Shown here: positions 42,950 through 52,716 of the stretch, one piece after another
Layout: each line of letters begins with the position of its first letter
How positions within the stretch are numbered: the stretch's first letter is position 1
NCBI GenBank assembly: GCA_038150305.1
Contig: JAYOTG010000004.1
Coordinates: 54,949 to 118,948 of the forward strand
DNA length: 64,000 nt
Source: MGIIa-L3 sp038150305
GTDB lineage: Archaea > Thermoplasmatota > Poseidoniia > Poseidoniales > Poseidoniaceae
Direction: 5' to 3'
The notes under the pieces: generated by a model
What the model saw: the letters and a program-made list of their open reading frames with translations, nothing else
The model's database searches: none
Told to the model about the DNA's origin: nothing
Translations under genes and position numbers: made by a program

Positions 42950-45166
42950 TTGCCCACCGATGTGAGTCGGACGCGGGAGCAGCGAAACGGACTTGAGCGA
43001 CGGGAGTCACCTCCATCCGTGCTGCCCGAGGCGCAAGCCAGGATCCTCCGCTGGTTGGGTCCATTTTCCGACGGGCTGCGAGAGGCATGGGACGTACCGA
43101 GGGAACTGAGTTTGCCCGGTATGGCAGAAGGCTTGGGCCTCGTGCGTTCAGCCCTCCACGTGCCGTTGAACCACCTCGTCGAGAGCGGTTTGGTGACCGT
43201 ACGAAACGCCCACGTCATCGGTGGTGGCCGAAGGCGCAGAAGCGTCCACCACCTGACCAAAGAAGGTCGCCGCGCCCTCGATGCCTTGGAACCGCTGGAG
43301 GAACAACCCGCCATTGCAGGCCAATGGATTGGCCACCATGCGCCCGCCGGACCCGCCTTCGGTCGAGCCTCAGACGTGGCGGCCATCCAACGCCTGCTCG
43401 AAGAGCACAAGGCTGCTGCTTTGACCGGCTTGGCAGGCGTTGGAAAATCCACCGTGGCGCGTTGCGTGGCCGAAGCATGGTGTGCCAACGGTGGTGATGT
43501 ACGGTGGGCGAACGTGGACGCCTATGCTGCATTGAGCGATTTGGCCTCGGTGTTGAACGGAACCGTCACCTTCGGTGACGATGCCTCCGCAGCGGGATGG
43601 TTGGAGGGCTGCTCCTCCAGTGACCTCATCGTCCTCGACGGCTGCGAACACATCCACGCGATGCATGCTCCAATGATCTGGAAGGCAGCCGCTGGTTCAG
43701 ACGAGGGACCATCGTGGCTCATCGTGGGCCGCGCTCCCCTCGAATCGCCGGAATCCATGCACCGTGAGGTGCTGGACCCGCTGGACGATGAGGCAGCAAA
43801 GCACATCCTCGGCGACGTCGACAACGCCGAGGCCATCCTTGCTCGCCTTGGCGGTCATCCTCTCGCCCTCCACCTGCATCGCCCTGGGATGACCTTGCCC
43901 GAAGAAGGCGAGGGCATCGAGGCTTTCGTGACGAACGCTGTTCTGGCTGACTTGTCCAAGGATGAACGTGGAGCGGTCGAGGCATTGGCCCTCCTTCCCT
44001 TCGCCGTCCCAGGGGACGACCTGGAGCAGGCAGAGGCCGTGGCGGACCTTGACGAGCGTGCGCTCTTGTTGTGGTGGTCCACGGGAGGCTTGCAGGTGCA
44101 CGCCCTCGTCCGGCACGTCGTGCTGGAGACCATGGGCGAAGCAGCGGTTCGGCGCGCGGCGCAGGCCGGCGTTGACCATTGGTCCAACAGCACCAGCGCC
44201 CTCGCTCCGTTGATGCTCATGCATCATCGCCTGCTGAGCGGTGAGGGCGGATTGGACGAGGCGGCCGGTGCCGTCATGGCCGCCACCTCTGACGGGTTGG
44301 GAAGGCTCAGCGCCCTGCTTTCGGATGCGCTTCAACGTGTTCGTGAAGACGAGCGAGAAGACCTGATGGGCGTCGCGGCGGAGGTCGCGGTCCGCCGAGG
44401 AAACGTCGAGCGGGCACGGTCATTCCTCGATGAGATGGACGCCCCCGACGCAACCGCACTGGCTGCCGTGCTGCGTCTCGAAGGACGGGGCGAAGAGGCA
44501 GAAGCCTTGCTGATGGACGCCATCCAATCCAGCGGATCCTTGCGCCCACGGATGGCCATGATCACCGCCCGCATCGAGGACCGTTTGCCCGGACAACACA
44601 TGGACGTCCCTGAGGTCATGGACATGGTTCAGGCGCTTGATCCGGCGACCTTACCCTTGGAGGTACGACGAACGGCGGTGGTGGCCAAAGCACTGCTGCG
44701 GTTCAGTTTGCTCGTGATCGACGGTCGCCTTATCGAAGCGACCGAGCTGTTGGCCGATGTGGATTCGACAGGTGCCCTCTCCGCCAGCGACATGACGGAC
44801 CTGCGATGGCGGCACGCGGTCGCGAGCGATGCCCTCGAGTCCACGCTTCTCGCGGGGCTTGAGGAACACCTCGGTGAACGCCACGACCTTCGTGCCGAGG
44901 GCCTGAGGATGTCGCTGCTGGAACGCATGGTCCTCGAAGGCCACGGCATCGCGACAGACACGGCTGCAAAGATGCACCTCCCGACCACCGAGGACATCGG
45001 CGCGCGTCGCCTTCGGGCACGGCACGCCACCTGCCTTGCACGGCTTGCCAGCGACGCCTCACGCCGTGCGAAGCTGCTCCACGCGGCCGCCATGCACCGG
45101 CACGCAGGCTCAACCCGCGCCGCCAAAGCCCTCGTCGATGAGGCGCACGCCATCCGGGGGGGCTGA
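42950..45166 (+). CDS. STAND-type ATPase with N-terminal winged helix and C-terminal helical repeats
   Basis: Residues about 25-115 form a MarR/wHTH-like DNA-binding domain (ARILRWLGPFSDGLREAWDV to RSVHHLTKEGRRALDALEPL). Residues about 125-350 are an NB-ARC-like NTPase: Walker A GLAGVGKSTVA, Walker B DLIVLDGCEH and the GHPLALHL sensor of STAND proteins. The remainder is helical, TPR-like. The reading starts at TTG (42950); a GTG at 42962 is equally possible. The stop is followed after 1 nt by the uvrC GTG, so the two are coupled. It could be a signalling ATPase controlling repair, or a defence-related sensor; sequence alone does not decide. Confidence 0.8.
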   Translation: MPTDVSRTREQRNGLERRESPPSVLPEAQARILRWLGPFSDGLREAWDVPRELSLPGMAEGLGLVRSALHVPLNHLVESGLVTVRNAHVIGGGRRRRSVHHLTKEGRRALDALEPLEEQPAIAGQWIGHHAPAGPAFGRASDVAAIQRLLEEHKAAALTGLAGVGKSTVARCVAEAWCANGGDVRWANVDAYAALSDLASVLNGTVTFGDDASAAGWLEGCSSSDLIVLDGCEHIHAMHAPMIWKAAAGSDEGPSWLIVGRAPLESPESMHREVLDPLDDEAAKHILGDVDNAEAILARLGGHPLALHLHRPGMTLPEEGEGIEAFVTNAVLADLSKDERGAVEALALLPFAVPGDDLEQAEAVADLDERALLLWWSTGGLQVHALVRHVVLETMGEAAVRRAAQAGVDHWSNSTSALAPLMLMHHRLLSGEGGLDEAAGAVMAATSDGLGRLSALLSDALQRVREDEREDLMGVAAEVAVRRGNVERARSFLDEMDAPDATALAAVLRLEGRGEEAEALLMDAIQSSGSLRPRMAMITARIEDRLPGQHMDVPEVMDMVQALDPATLPLEVRRTAVVAKALLRFSLLVIDGRLIEATELLADVDSTGALSASDMTDLRWRHAVASDALESTLLAGLEEHLGERHDLRAEGLRMSLLERMVLEGHGIATDTAAKMHLPTTEDIGARRLRARHATCLARLASDASRRAKLLHAAAMHRHAGSTRAAKALVDEAHAIRGG

Positions 45167-45167
45167 C

Positions 45168-46904
45168 GTGCCCGTTGATCCCAGCCGCGTGGACCTTCCT
45201 GCACGCCCCGGCGTCTACCTGTTCAAGACCGCACAAGGTCGGGTGCTCTACGTCGGCAAGGCCACTCGGCTGTCGGACCGGGTGCGGGCCTACTTTGCCT
45301 CAACCCCGGACAGGGCCATGATTCCCGAACTCGTCGCGCGGGCAGACGACGTCGAATGCATCGTCACGCCAACGCCGCAGGAAGCCCTTGTGCTCGAACG
45401 TCAACTGATTCGCGAACACCGGCCGAGGTTCAACTCCTTGCTCAAGGACGACAAATCCTTCCCATACCTCGTCCTCACCGGTGAAGCCTTGCCGCGCATC
45501 ATGTACACGCGGCATCCACCAAAGGGCGCTCAAAAATGGGGTCCTTTCCCAAATCCTGCCGCGGCCAAACAGGTCATGCAATTGCTCCGGAGGAACCTTG
45601 GCATTCGCGATTGCAAAGAATTGCTTCCCCAAGGTTGCCTGGCCATGCACATCGGCCTTTGCGCCGGGCCATGCATCGATGAGGAGGGCTACCTCGAACG
45701 GGTCGAGACGGCCCGCAAGATCCTCAACGGACAGGCGACCGAGCTCCTGGAGGAACTCGCGCTCGAAATGGACCAAGCCGCGGAGGCGCACGCCTACGAA
45801 CATGCGGCGGTGGTTCGCGACCGCATCCGAGCCGTCCGCGAGGTGATTTCCCAGCACGTGGTGTCCAGCCGCTTGTACCGGGACAGCGACGCCATCGGCG
45901 TGGCCGTTCAGGGCGACCTCGCCGCGGTGGTCGTCCTTCACGCCGACGAGGGCATCGTCCAAGCGCAGGACGTCTGGCCGATGGTGCACCGAGGCGACCT
46001 CGGCGAGACCGTCTCTGCCTTCGTGGCGGACCACTACGAAGCGCGGCGTCCGCCGCGCCTGCTGCTCACGCCCGTGCCCTTGCTCGACGGCGTCGAGGCG
46101 TGGCTCGAGGAACGCCGGGGCGCAAAGGTGGATTGTAGGGTACCGATGCGCGGCGATTTGGCCACGCTCCGCCGTTTGGCCGACCAAAACGCGGAGGTGC
46201 AAGTGGGCCGACTGGCACGTCGTGGTTCGGGCAGTTTGGAGCAACGCGCTGCAGACGACGGTGCCGTCCTGCTTGGATTGGACCGTTTGGACCACGTCGT
46301 TTGTTTCGACATGGCGCAACTGCAAGGTGAAGAGCGGGTGGGCGCAAGCGTCGTGCTCCGCAACGGCCGACCGGCCAAGAAGGAGTACCGCACCTACACG
46401 GTCAAGGGCGACGCCATGGACGATCTTCGCATGATGCAGGAGGTCGTGCACCGCTGGCTCAAGCGCCAAGACGAATGGCCCGACCTGTTGTTGCTTGACG
46501 GCGGACAAACGCACCTCGACGCCATCAAGCGCACCTTGGAGGAAGCGAAGGTGTGGGGCCGCTTTGAGGTGGCTGCTCTGGCAAAGCGCGAAGAAACCGT
46601 GTTCCGTGAGGGACACGATCCCATCGTTCTCGACCGAAACGGGCGCGTCTTGGTGCACGCGCGGGACGAGGCGCACCGCTTCGTCAACCGCTTCCACCGC
46701 AAGCGTCGCGGACGAAGCACGATGGAGGACCCGCTGGAATCCGTTGAGGGCCTCGGCGCGAAGAAAATGCAGGCCCTCCTCCGTCATTTTGGCGGCCGAA
46801 AAGGCATCGAGCACGCCAGCCTTGCCGACTTGCAAACGGTTCCCGGCATCGGAAAGGCGCTGGCAGAGCGCCTGCATGAGCGCCTTCACGGAAGCACGAC
46901 GTGA
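45168..46904 (+). CDS. uvrC: Excinuclease ABC subunit C
   Basis: From the GTG at 45168 the product is 578 aa, close to the usual length. It has the N-terminal GIY-YIG nuclease (PGVYLFKTAQGRVLYVGKA), a Cys-containing region (DCKELLPQGCLAMHIGLCAGPC), a UVR motif, the RNase H-like C-terminal nuclease with VCFDMAQLQGEE and LLLDGGQTHLDA, and a terminal helix-hairpin-helix (LQTVPGIGKALAERL). It makes both incisions in nucleotide-excision repair with UvrA/UvrB, which are not in this window. It converges with the next gene, stop codons abutting in TGATCA. Confidence 0.94.
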   Translation: MPVDPSRVDLPARPGVYLFKTAQGRVLYVGKATRLSDRVRAYFASTPDRAMIPELVARADDVECIVTPTPQEALVLERQLIREHRPRFNSLLKDDKSFPYLVLTGEALPRIMYTRHPPKGAQKWGPFPNPAAAKQVMQLLRRNLGIRDCKELLPQGCLAMHIGLCAGPCIDEEGYLERVETARKILNGQATELLEELALEMDQAAEAHAYEHAAVVRDRIRAVREVISQHVVSSRLYRDSDAIGVAVQGDLAAVVVLHADEGIVQAQDVWPMVHRGDLGETVSAFVADHYEARRPPRLLLTPVPLLDGVEAWLEERRGAKVDCRVPMRGDLATLRRLADQNAEVQVGRLARRGSGSLEQRAADDGAVLLGLDRLDHVVCFDMAQLQGEERVGASVVLRNGRPAKKEYRTYTVKGDAMDDLRMMQEVVHRWLKRQDEWPDLLLLDGGQTHLDAIKRTLEEAKVWGRFEVAALAKREETVFREGHDPIVLDRNGRVLVHARDEAHRFVNRFHRKRRGRSTMEDPLESVEGLGAKKMQALLRHFGGRKGIEHASLADLQTVPGIGKALAERLHERLHGSTT

Positions 46905-49900
46905 TCAGGTGAAGCGCCCGTCATCGTCCAAGTAATCCGGCATCGGACCGAGGTCGTCCACCTCGCCCACCATCATGCCGAGGCTGTTGACGCCCGCATA
47001 GCCCGCAAAGGCCGCATCGCTCATCGCCATCTTCTGGGCCGCTGCTCCACTGGCCGCGGCCTTCAGGGCAGCCTTTCGCGCCTTCCGGCGACGTCGCCGC
47101 CGGCGCCAGCCGATGAACATCAGGCTCAGGATGATGAGGAAGGTGGTGGGGTAGACCCAGATTTGCCGCCAGATGTAGGCCCAACCGATTTCGAAGCGCA
47201 ACTCGAGGTCGTCGTCGAGTTCACCATGTGGGAGCATGTACGTGATCTCGTCTCGGCCATCGACCTCGGTGATGGTCAAGAGGTTCTCAGACGAGGTCCC
47301 GCTGACCTTGAGGCCCTTGGGCAGGGTGACGGTCATTGGACCGCTCAGCGTGAGGTCGAACTCCTCGGCCACGGTGGTGTCAACTTGGCCGGTCGACACC
47401 GGAAGCGGGTTCTCCTCAGGAGGCGGGAAGCTGAGGCCGTTCGAGTTGACGAAGCCGCCCGCAAGGGAGCGAGCAAAGCCTTCCATGAAGGCAGCCATGG
47501 GGTCCATCACGGGCGCGGTCAGGGCGGCCGCCGACTCGCTGATGATTTGGAACTCAGGATCTGCCCCTTCGTTGACCAAGGGCCAGATGCCGGTGGTCAA
47601 GCCCAGCTCGATGCGGACCTTGGGGATGGAGACCGAGAAGGACACCGGTTCAGCGTCCGAGACCACGGCACCGGGCGCGCCGATGCCGGAGAGGGACATC
47701 TCCACCTGGAACGCGTCCATGTTCACGTTGGAGAAGGCGATGCCCGTCTCTTCTGGATCGACGTCTTCCAAGCCCTTCACGCCCGCATGGATGAGGCCTG
47801 TGAGCATCTCTCCGGCTCCGCTGACAAAGGACGTGAGGCCTTCTTCTGTGGCCTCGAGGGGCAAGGATTGGTCGCAGACCTCGTAGTCCCAATCAAAATC
47901 GTCGCAAGGAATGGTGATGGGTTCCTCCAGCGCCAAGGGGTCGTCCATCCTGCTCGAAACGTCCACGGCCAAGCGCAGCAGGTCCGATGGAATCACTTCG
48001 AATTGGACGTGGACGGGGTCGTCAGGACTGGTGATGTTCTCGAGGAAGGCCAAGCGGTGCATGTCCACGCGTACCTCAAGCCCGAACTCGACAGACACGG
48101 CCTGCCGCCACTCGTGGAGGTCGAAGGTCTCGAAATCAAGTTCCACGCTGCTCAACACGCAGGTGCGCTGGGTGGCGGCGCAGAGGACCTGCTCGCCGTC
48201 CTTGATCTCATGGTCCCACGGCCAGGGCTCAGGGCCGCGCACGGAAATGTCGACCTCGTTGCTGCCGTTGGTGCGCAGCGTCAGCGAAATGCGGTCATCG
48301 CCAGACTCGGTGACGACCCAACTTGGCAGCACCACGGTGACCTGCAGGTCGGTGCCGCCGAGTTGCTCTGGGACGATGGAGTTCAGCACGTCGGCGGGCG
48401 GGTTCAACGAAGCGGCAAAGCCCGCTTCCATGATGCGCCGCAAGTCATCGTCCTGCACGGTGGTGAGGAAATCGTTGACCATCGGGTCATCGATGTTGGC
48501 CGACAGGAGGTCGAGGAAGCGGAGGTTGACCGGATCGCTGACCGTACGCAGCACCACGGGGTGATCGTAGCCCATCGCTGCGGCCCCGGTCAGGCAGTAG
48601 TGCTGGTGCACACCGGTCACGCCGGTTTCGGTGCATCCGTCCCCGTGGGTGTAGTTCAGCCCGCCCGAGGGACCGTCCACGCCTTCGGCCACGGTGTCGC
48701 CAACCCACGCCAGCTCGCTCATCGTCAAATCGATGCCCGGGATGCCGTCGGTCACGCCCGTGATGATGTCGTCCACGGGGAAAGCATCGGTAAAGAGGTT
48801 CAGATCGACCAAGCCGTTGTGGTGCGCCAAGCGAAGCCCATCGGCCGTCAGCAACGGCACGTCGGCCAGTTCACTGAACTGAACGACCTGGATGCCCCAC
48901 TCTTCGAGCAGCTCGGTTTCGAGGTAATGCAGGCTGGCGCGCATGTCGAGGACGGCGTTGCGCTCGTCCGAGAGGTCCAGCGTCACGTCAAGGGTGAATC
49001 CCGGATCGCCTTCGGCGACGGTCACCATCGTGGTTTCCGAGGTATTCCTGAAGCCCATGGTCAGCGAGGTGGTTTGCGAGATGCTCGTGTCCCCTTCTGC
49101 GGCTTGCGTGTGGTCCACCGTCCACTCGCCGGCGAAATGATCCCCCATCACGACGCGGGTGCCGTTCGCGTCCACCGCGCGGACGTCAGCGAAGGCAGGA
49201 GGTTCAATCAGGAAGGTCGAGCGGTGGCCGGGCTCCGCGAAAATGGCGAAATCCGTGCGGATTTCGCTGCCCATCACAAGGAGACCTTGGTAGGCCCGTT
49301 CCACGTTCAGTTCGGCGCCTCCTGCGAGGTTGAATTTCGCCACGTCAAGGGTCACGGTGGCTTGGGTGCCGAAACAAATCGGGGGCTCGAACACGTTGTT
49401 GGAACCAGAGCCTTCGGACTGAGCGTCGATGGCCGCGTTGGTGGTGCAGGCCGTGGTTTGTCCCTCCGCAGTGAAGGTGTTCGTGAAGTCGGTGGTCATG
49501 TCAGCCACGGTGCCGAAACCCTGCGTCAAGAGCGAATTCACCGAGGCGTTGACCGAAGCCATCAGCTCTTCACCCACGGTGTTTGAACCCACTCCTGCGG
49601 TTTCTTCGTCGAGGAAACTGCGGATCAAATCGGCCGGAGCTCCATCGTTGTCTTGGAGGCCGTCGGAGGCCAGCGAGGCGGCGAGGATGCCGTCGTCAAA
49701 GCCGAGCGCTGAGCGGTCGAACTCGCGCACCATCCACGTCAATTCCATCTGAATGGTGGAGGTGTCCTGCATCTCGAAGTGGTACTGGCCTTCGATCCAC
49801 TCCTGCTGTTCAGGCGTGCCGTCTTGAGTCCCGTCATACGTGTCGCAAGTCTCGCCAAGGTTGCTGCATGTGGACATGCCCGTCGCTGCCGCAAAGGGAG

Positions 49901-49964
49901 CCATGGATTGCAAGAGGAGCATGGCCAAAAGCAGGCTCCAAACCGCGGTGCGTGGACGACCCAT
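46905..49964 (-). CDS. Large exported protein with C-terminal TM anchor
   Basis: From the ATG at 49964 the product is 1,019 aa. The signal peptide is MGRPRTAVWSLLLAMLLLQSMAPFAAA; a reading from 50240 would add 92 residues of Arg/Ser/Thr-rich junk and overlap TYW2. The extracellular part is beta-rich with few Cys, and I recognise no family. A TM (WVYPTTFLIILSLMFIG) is followed by an unusually basic RRRRRRRKARK stretch and an acidic C-terminus. It may be a lineage-specific surface protein. Confidence 0.75.
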   Translation of the reverse strand: MGRPRTAVWSLLLAMLLLQSMAPFAAATGMSTCSNLGETCDTYDGTQDGTPEQQEWIEGQYHFEMQDTSTIQMELTWMVREFDRSALGFDDGILAASLASDGLQDNDGAPADLIRSFLDEETAGVGSNTVGEELMASVNASVNSLLTQGFGTVADMTTDFTNTFTAEGQTTACTTNAAIDAQSEGSGSNNVFEPPICFGTQATVTLDVAKFNLAGGAELNVERAYQGLLVMGSEIRTDFAIFAEPGHRSTFLIEPPAFADVRAVDANGTRVVMGDHFAGEWTVDHTQAAEGDTSISQTTSLTMGFRNTSETTMVTVAEGDPGFTLDVTLDLSDERNAVLDMRASLHYLETELLEEWGIQVVQFSELADVPLLTADGLRLAHHNGLVDLNLFTDAFPVDDIITGVTDGIPGIDLTMSELAWVGDTVAEGVDGPSGGLNYTHGDGCTETGVTGVHQHYCLTGAAAMGYDHPVVLRTVSDPVNLRFLDLLSANIDDPMVNDFLTTVQDDDLRRIMEAGFAASLNPPADVLNSIVPEQLGGTDLQVTVVLPSWVVTESGDDRISLTLRTNGSNEVDISVRGPEPWPWDHEIKDGEQVLCAATQRTCVLSSVELDFETFDLHEWRQAVSVEFGLEVRVDMHRLAFLENITSPDDPVHVQFEVIPSDLLRLAVDVSSRMDDPLALEEPITIPCDDFDWDYEVCDQSLPLEATEEGLTSFVSGAGEMLTGLIHAGVKGLEDVDPEETGIAFSNVNMDAFQVEMSLSGIGAPGAVVSDAEPVSFSVSIPKVRIELGLTTGIWPLVNEGADPEFQIISESAAALTAPVMDPMAAFMEGFARSLAGGFVNSNGLSFPPPEENPLPVSTGQVDTTVAEEFDLTLSGPMTVTLPKGLKVSGTSSENLLTITEVDGRDEITYMLPHGELDDDLELRFEIGWAYIWRQIWVYPTTFLIILSLMFIGWRRRRRRRKARKAALKAAASGAAAQKMAMSDAAFAGYAGVNSLGMMVGEVDDLGPMPDYLDDDGRFT

Positions 49965-50013
49965 GCAGTGAAACGAACCTGACTCCTTGAAGAGCGTTCC
50001 TCCATCAGGATGC

Positions 50014-51120
50014 ATGGGCAAGGGCGCACCGTCCTCTGGCGTTCGCGTGCCCCGTGCCGATGCGGAGCGCGTCCGCGCGTCACTGGACGCGGCTGGATGC
50101 CTGGACCGCGCGTGGCGCCCCGTCGTCGATGGCGGCCACATCGTGTGGCCCGTGCACGAGGGAGTTTCCCTGCCTGCAGACGTGGACGGTGAGCGCATTG
50201 ACGTCGCGCCAGAAACGTGGCCGGCAGCCCCGCCACCCATCGACCCGCATCACCGGCTTCGTGAGGCGGTGGAGCGTTGGCTGTTGACCCACATTCCAGG
50301 AGATCATGAGCGGCATGAGGCCCTCCTCAGCGACGTGCCCAAGCGCTGGGAACGCCTGAACGACCTCGTCCTCCTGCCAAGCGATGCCTTCGCATCACCG
50401 GCGTGGAAGGAAGCCCTCAGCGCAAGCGAGCGGCCTCCGTGGGCTGAGGTTGCCGCCGCGTTGCGCGCTGAACGGCTGGGCCAGCAAGCGCACATCGCCG
50501 CCGACGTGATCCGCAGTTCAAACGCCACGATGTTGCTCGGTTCAAGCGGGAAGGTGGAGGTGATCGACCACGGCGTCATATTCCGCTTCGATGCCACGCA
50601 GCAGATGTATTCCTCAGGGAACGTGACCGAACGTCACCGCATGGGGCACCTCGACCTGCGCGGTGAGACGGTGGTCGACGCCTTCTCCGGCATCGGTTAC
50701 TACACCCTCCCGATGCTGGTTCGAGGAGGGGCCGAACACGTCCATGCGTGCGACATCAACCCCGACGCAGCCGCCTGGCTGCTCAAGGGTGCTCAAGCGA
50801 ACGGTGTCGAACATCGGCTCACACAACACGTGGGCGACAACCGCGCCACGCTCCCAGCCCTCCAAGGGGTCGCAGATCGCGTCGTCTTGGGCTTGTTGCC
50901 GACCTCGGAGCACGCGTGGGAAGACGCCGTACGCTGCCTGAAACCCTCTGGCGGATGGCTGCACGTCCACATGAACGTCGAAGAGGAACGCATCGAAGCC
51001 TGGGCGGAAGAAACCGCTGTTCGCCTGGGCGGAAGCATCGGGCATCTCGAACGGGTCAAATGGTACGCCCCAAGGATTCGGCACGTCGTGCTCGACGTGC
51101 ACGTCTTAGGAGACCTCTGA
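50014..51120 (+). CDS. taw2: tRNA wybutosine-synthesis enzyme TYW2/Taw2 (SAM-dependent)
   Basis: From the ATG at 50014 the product is 368 aa. The Rossmann core has VVDAFSGIGYYTLPML (SAM motif I), HACDINPDAAAWLL, and the LGLLPTSEHAW motif that separates TYW2 from Trm5, which carries NLP in that position. TYW2 transfers the aminocarboxypropyl group of SAM to the wyosine intermediate at G37 of tRNA-Phe, and a tRNA-Phe(GAA) gene with G37 lies at 7887-7959. A TTG start at 49987 is less likely. It overlaps the cyclophilin gene by 15 nt at the 3' end. Confidence 0.87.
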   Translation: MGKGAPSSGVRVPRADAERVRASLDAAGCLDRAWRPVVDGGHIVWPVHEGVSLPADVDGERIDVAPETWPAAPPPIDPHHRLREAVERWLLTHIPGDHERHEALLSDVPKRWERLNDLVLLPSDAFASPAWKEALSASERPPWAEVAAALRAERLGQQAHIAADVIRSSNATMLLGSSGKVEVIDHGVIFRFDATQQMYSSGNVTERHRMGHLDLRGETVVDAFSGIGYYTLPMLVRGGAEHVHACDINPDAAAWLLKGAQANGVEHRLTQHVGDNRATLPALQGVADRVVLGLLPTSEHAWEDAVRCLKPSGGWLHVHMNVEEERIEAWAEETAVRLGGSIGHLERVKWYAPRIRHVVLDVHVLGDL

Positions 51121-52227
51121 GTCCTGCTCTGCATCGGATGCCAGCGGAGGCAGCAGGACCGCAGGGATGGGCGTGTGCTCTGGGTTGGTCAGCGAACCGG
51201 GCTTGCCCGTGGACGGGGCAAACACGCTCCAGATGCTTCCGCTCCAGTAGCCTCCAAACAGGAAGACAACAATCCCGAGCAAGAAGTAGATGTTGTAGAA
51301 GGACCAATCAAACCCGGAGCTGCTTTTCTGGCTGACCGGTTCCTCAATTTGACCGGTGGCATGCTCCTCGGCGATGACGCCAAGCATGCGCACGCTGCTG
51401 ATGTGAACTTCATACAACGGACGACCGGCGGAGGCAAAGGGGTTCTGAACGCCGGTTCCGGTGGGCTCGTCGCTGGTCGGCACCTCCGCGATGGCGCGCA
51501 CGTGGCTCATGCCGTCCCGAACGACGCCAAAGGTGGCGTAGCCCTCGTCGTCGCGGTTCTCGGGGTCGAGGCCGTGGGCTTCGGTTTCAGCGATGTACCA
51601 CTGCGAATCGGCCGAGTCGGGATCCTGGCTTCGCGCCATGCCGATGGCCCCGTCCACGTGACTGAGGTTCTCGTTGTGCTCAAGCGGGATGGTCTCGCCC
51701 GTTCCGCCACTGCCGCATGAGAGGAATGTAGCGGGGTACACGCCCACGGTGGTGCAGGTCGGGTCACCGGCTTGGGTGACGAAATCGTCGATGACCCGGT
51801 GGAAGAAAATGCCGTCATAGAGGTCATCCTCCACGTGCTGAATCATGTTTTCAACCGTGATTGGCGCCCACATCGGGAACATCTCGATGATGATTTGACC
51901 CTGCTCGTTGCTCTGGAAGTGGCCGGGTTGGTAGTCGACATCGATCACCAACACCGGATTCCCAGCGTAGGAATAGTCCATCGGCGAGCCCTCCAGTTCG
52001 GGCCCATCGTCCCACACTGAAGGGTCCAGTTCCGTCGAGCGCCAGTCCTCTTGCGCACCGATGCTTCCTGGTGTGGCCAGCACCCCAAGCAAGAGCACGA
52101 CGAGAAGCGTCGCCTCCGAACGTTGACGCTGGCCCACACGCCGCACATGAAGCACCTCCACATGAAGCACCCGCCGAAGCAGGCGGCGGCGCGGTGATGA
52201 AATACCACCGCGACCAAGGCCTACCAT
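51106..52227 (-). CDS. Exported membrane-anchored cyclophilin-type peptidyl-prolyl isomerase
   Basis: The reading is 373 aa from 52227, but the true start may be internal, since a signal-like TM (EATLLVVLLLGVLATPGSIGA) begins near residue 38 and the full reading would overlap the divergent membrane gene by 2 nt. The central domain has cyclophilin landmarks: IIIEMFPMWAPITVENM, YDGIFFHRVIDDFVTQAGDP and GAIGMARSQDPDSADSQWYI. A TM (YNIYFLLGIVVFLFGGYW) and short tail follow. The isomerase probably assists folding of exported proteins on the outer face. Confidence 0.83.
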   Translation of the reverse strand: MVGLGRGGISSPRRRLLRRVLHVEVLHVRRVGQRQRSEATLLVVLLLGVLATPGSIGAQEDWRSTELDPSVWDDGPELEGSPMDYSYAGNPVLVIDVDYQPGHFQSNEQGQIIIEMFPMWAPITVENMIQHVEDDLYDGIFFHRVIDDFVTQAGDPTCTTVGVYPATFLSCGSGGTGETIPLEHNENLSHVDGAIGMARSQDPDSADSQWYIAETEAHGLDPENRDDEGYATFGVVRDGMSHVRAIAEVPTSDEPTGTGVQNPFASAGRPLYEVHISSVRMLGVIAEEHATGQIEEPVSQKSSSGFDWSFYNIYFLLGIVVFLFGGYWSGSIWSVFAPSTGKPGSLTNPEHTPIPAVLLPPLASDAEQDSEVS

Positions 52228-52618
52228 GGACCAGCCCTACACCTTCCTTGGCTTCGAAATCCCGCGACTTACCCTCATCGTTGGAGGCGCCTTGGTGGCT
52301 GAAGGAATCGGGTTCTACCTCGGCACGGGCATGGAGAGCATGACGGCCCTGATTCCGGGCTTTATCGGACTGCCTCTCGTGCTGCTTGGCATCATGGCGG
52401 GACGGATGCCCGAGCGCAGGAAGTTGCTCATGCACATCGCGGTCACCTTCGGTCTCATCTGCGCCCTCGGCGGCCTCATGGGCATCTCGAGCCTCATGCA
52501 AGGCGACATGGGTGGCTCCACATACGCCCAACTCATCATGCTCGTCATCGGGTCCGTCTACACCTTCGCCTGCGTGCAGTCCTTCATCCACGCGCGGAAA
52601 GCCCGAGAAGTGGCGTGA
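52226..52618 (+). CDS. Small four-TM membrane protein
   Basis: A 130-residue protein with TM segments near 13-35, 40-58, 68-90 and 98-118, separated by short Gly/Met-rich turns (LVAEGIGFYLGTGMESM, GLICALGGLMGISSLM). No family recognised. It is divergent from the cyclophilin gene. Confidence 0.7.
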   Translation: MDQPYTFLGFEIPRLTLIVGGALVAEGIGFYLGTGMESMTALIPGFIGLPLVLLGIMAGRMPERRKLLMHIAVTFGLICALGGLMGISSLMQGDMGGSTYAQLIMLVIGSVYTFACVQSFIHARKAREVA

Positions 52619-52716
52619 AGGCCCACGGTTCACACGGCCCAACATGACGCTGCGGATGACGCAAGATCGGTGCTCGAAGCGTCAGGCTGATGAGGGGCAC
52701 GTCAGGTCCAACCAAC

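Noticed and set aside
42950..45166. STAND ATPase as a confirmed anti-phage system
   Set aside because: No effector domain or neighbouring defence genes are visible, so only a signalling role can be proposed.
49965..50240. N-terminal extension of the 1,019-aa exported protein
   Set aside because: Arg/Ser/Thr-rich low-quality sequence ahead of a clean signal peptide, lying antisense to taw2 coding sequence.
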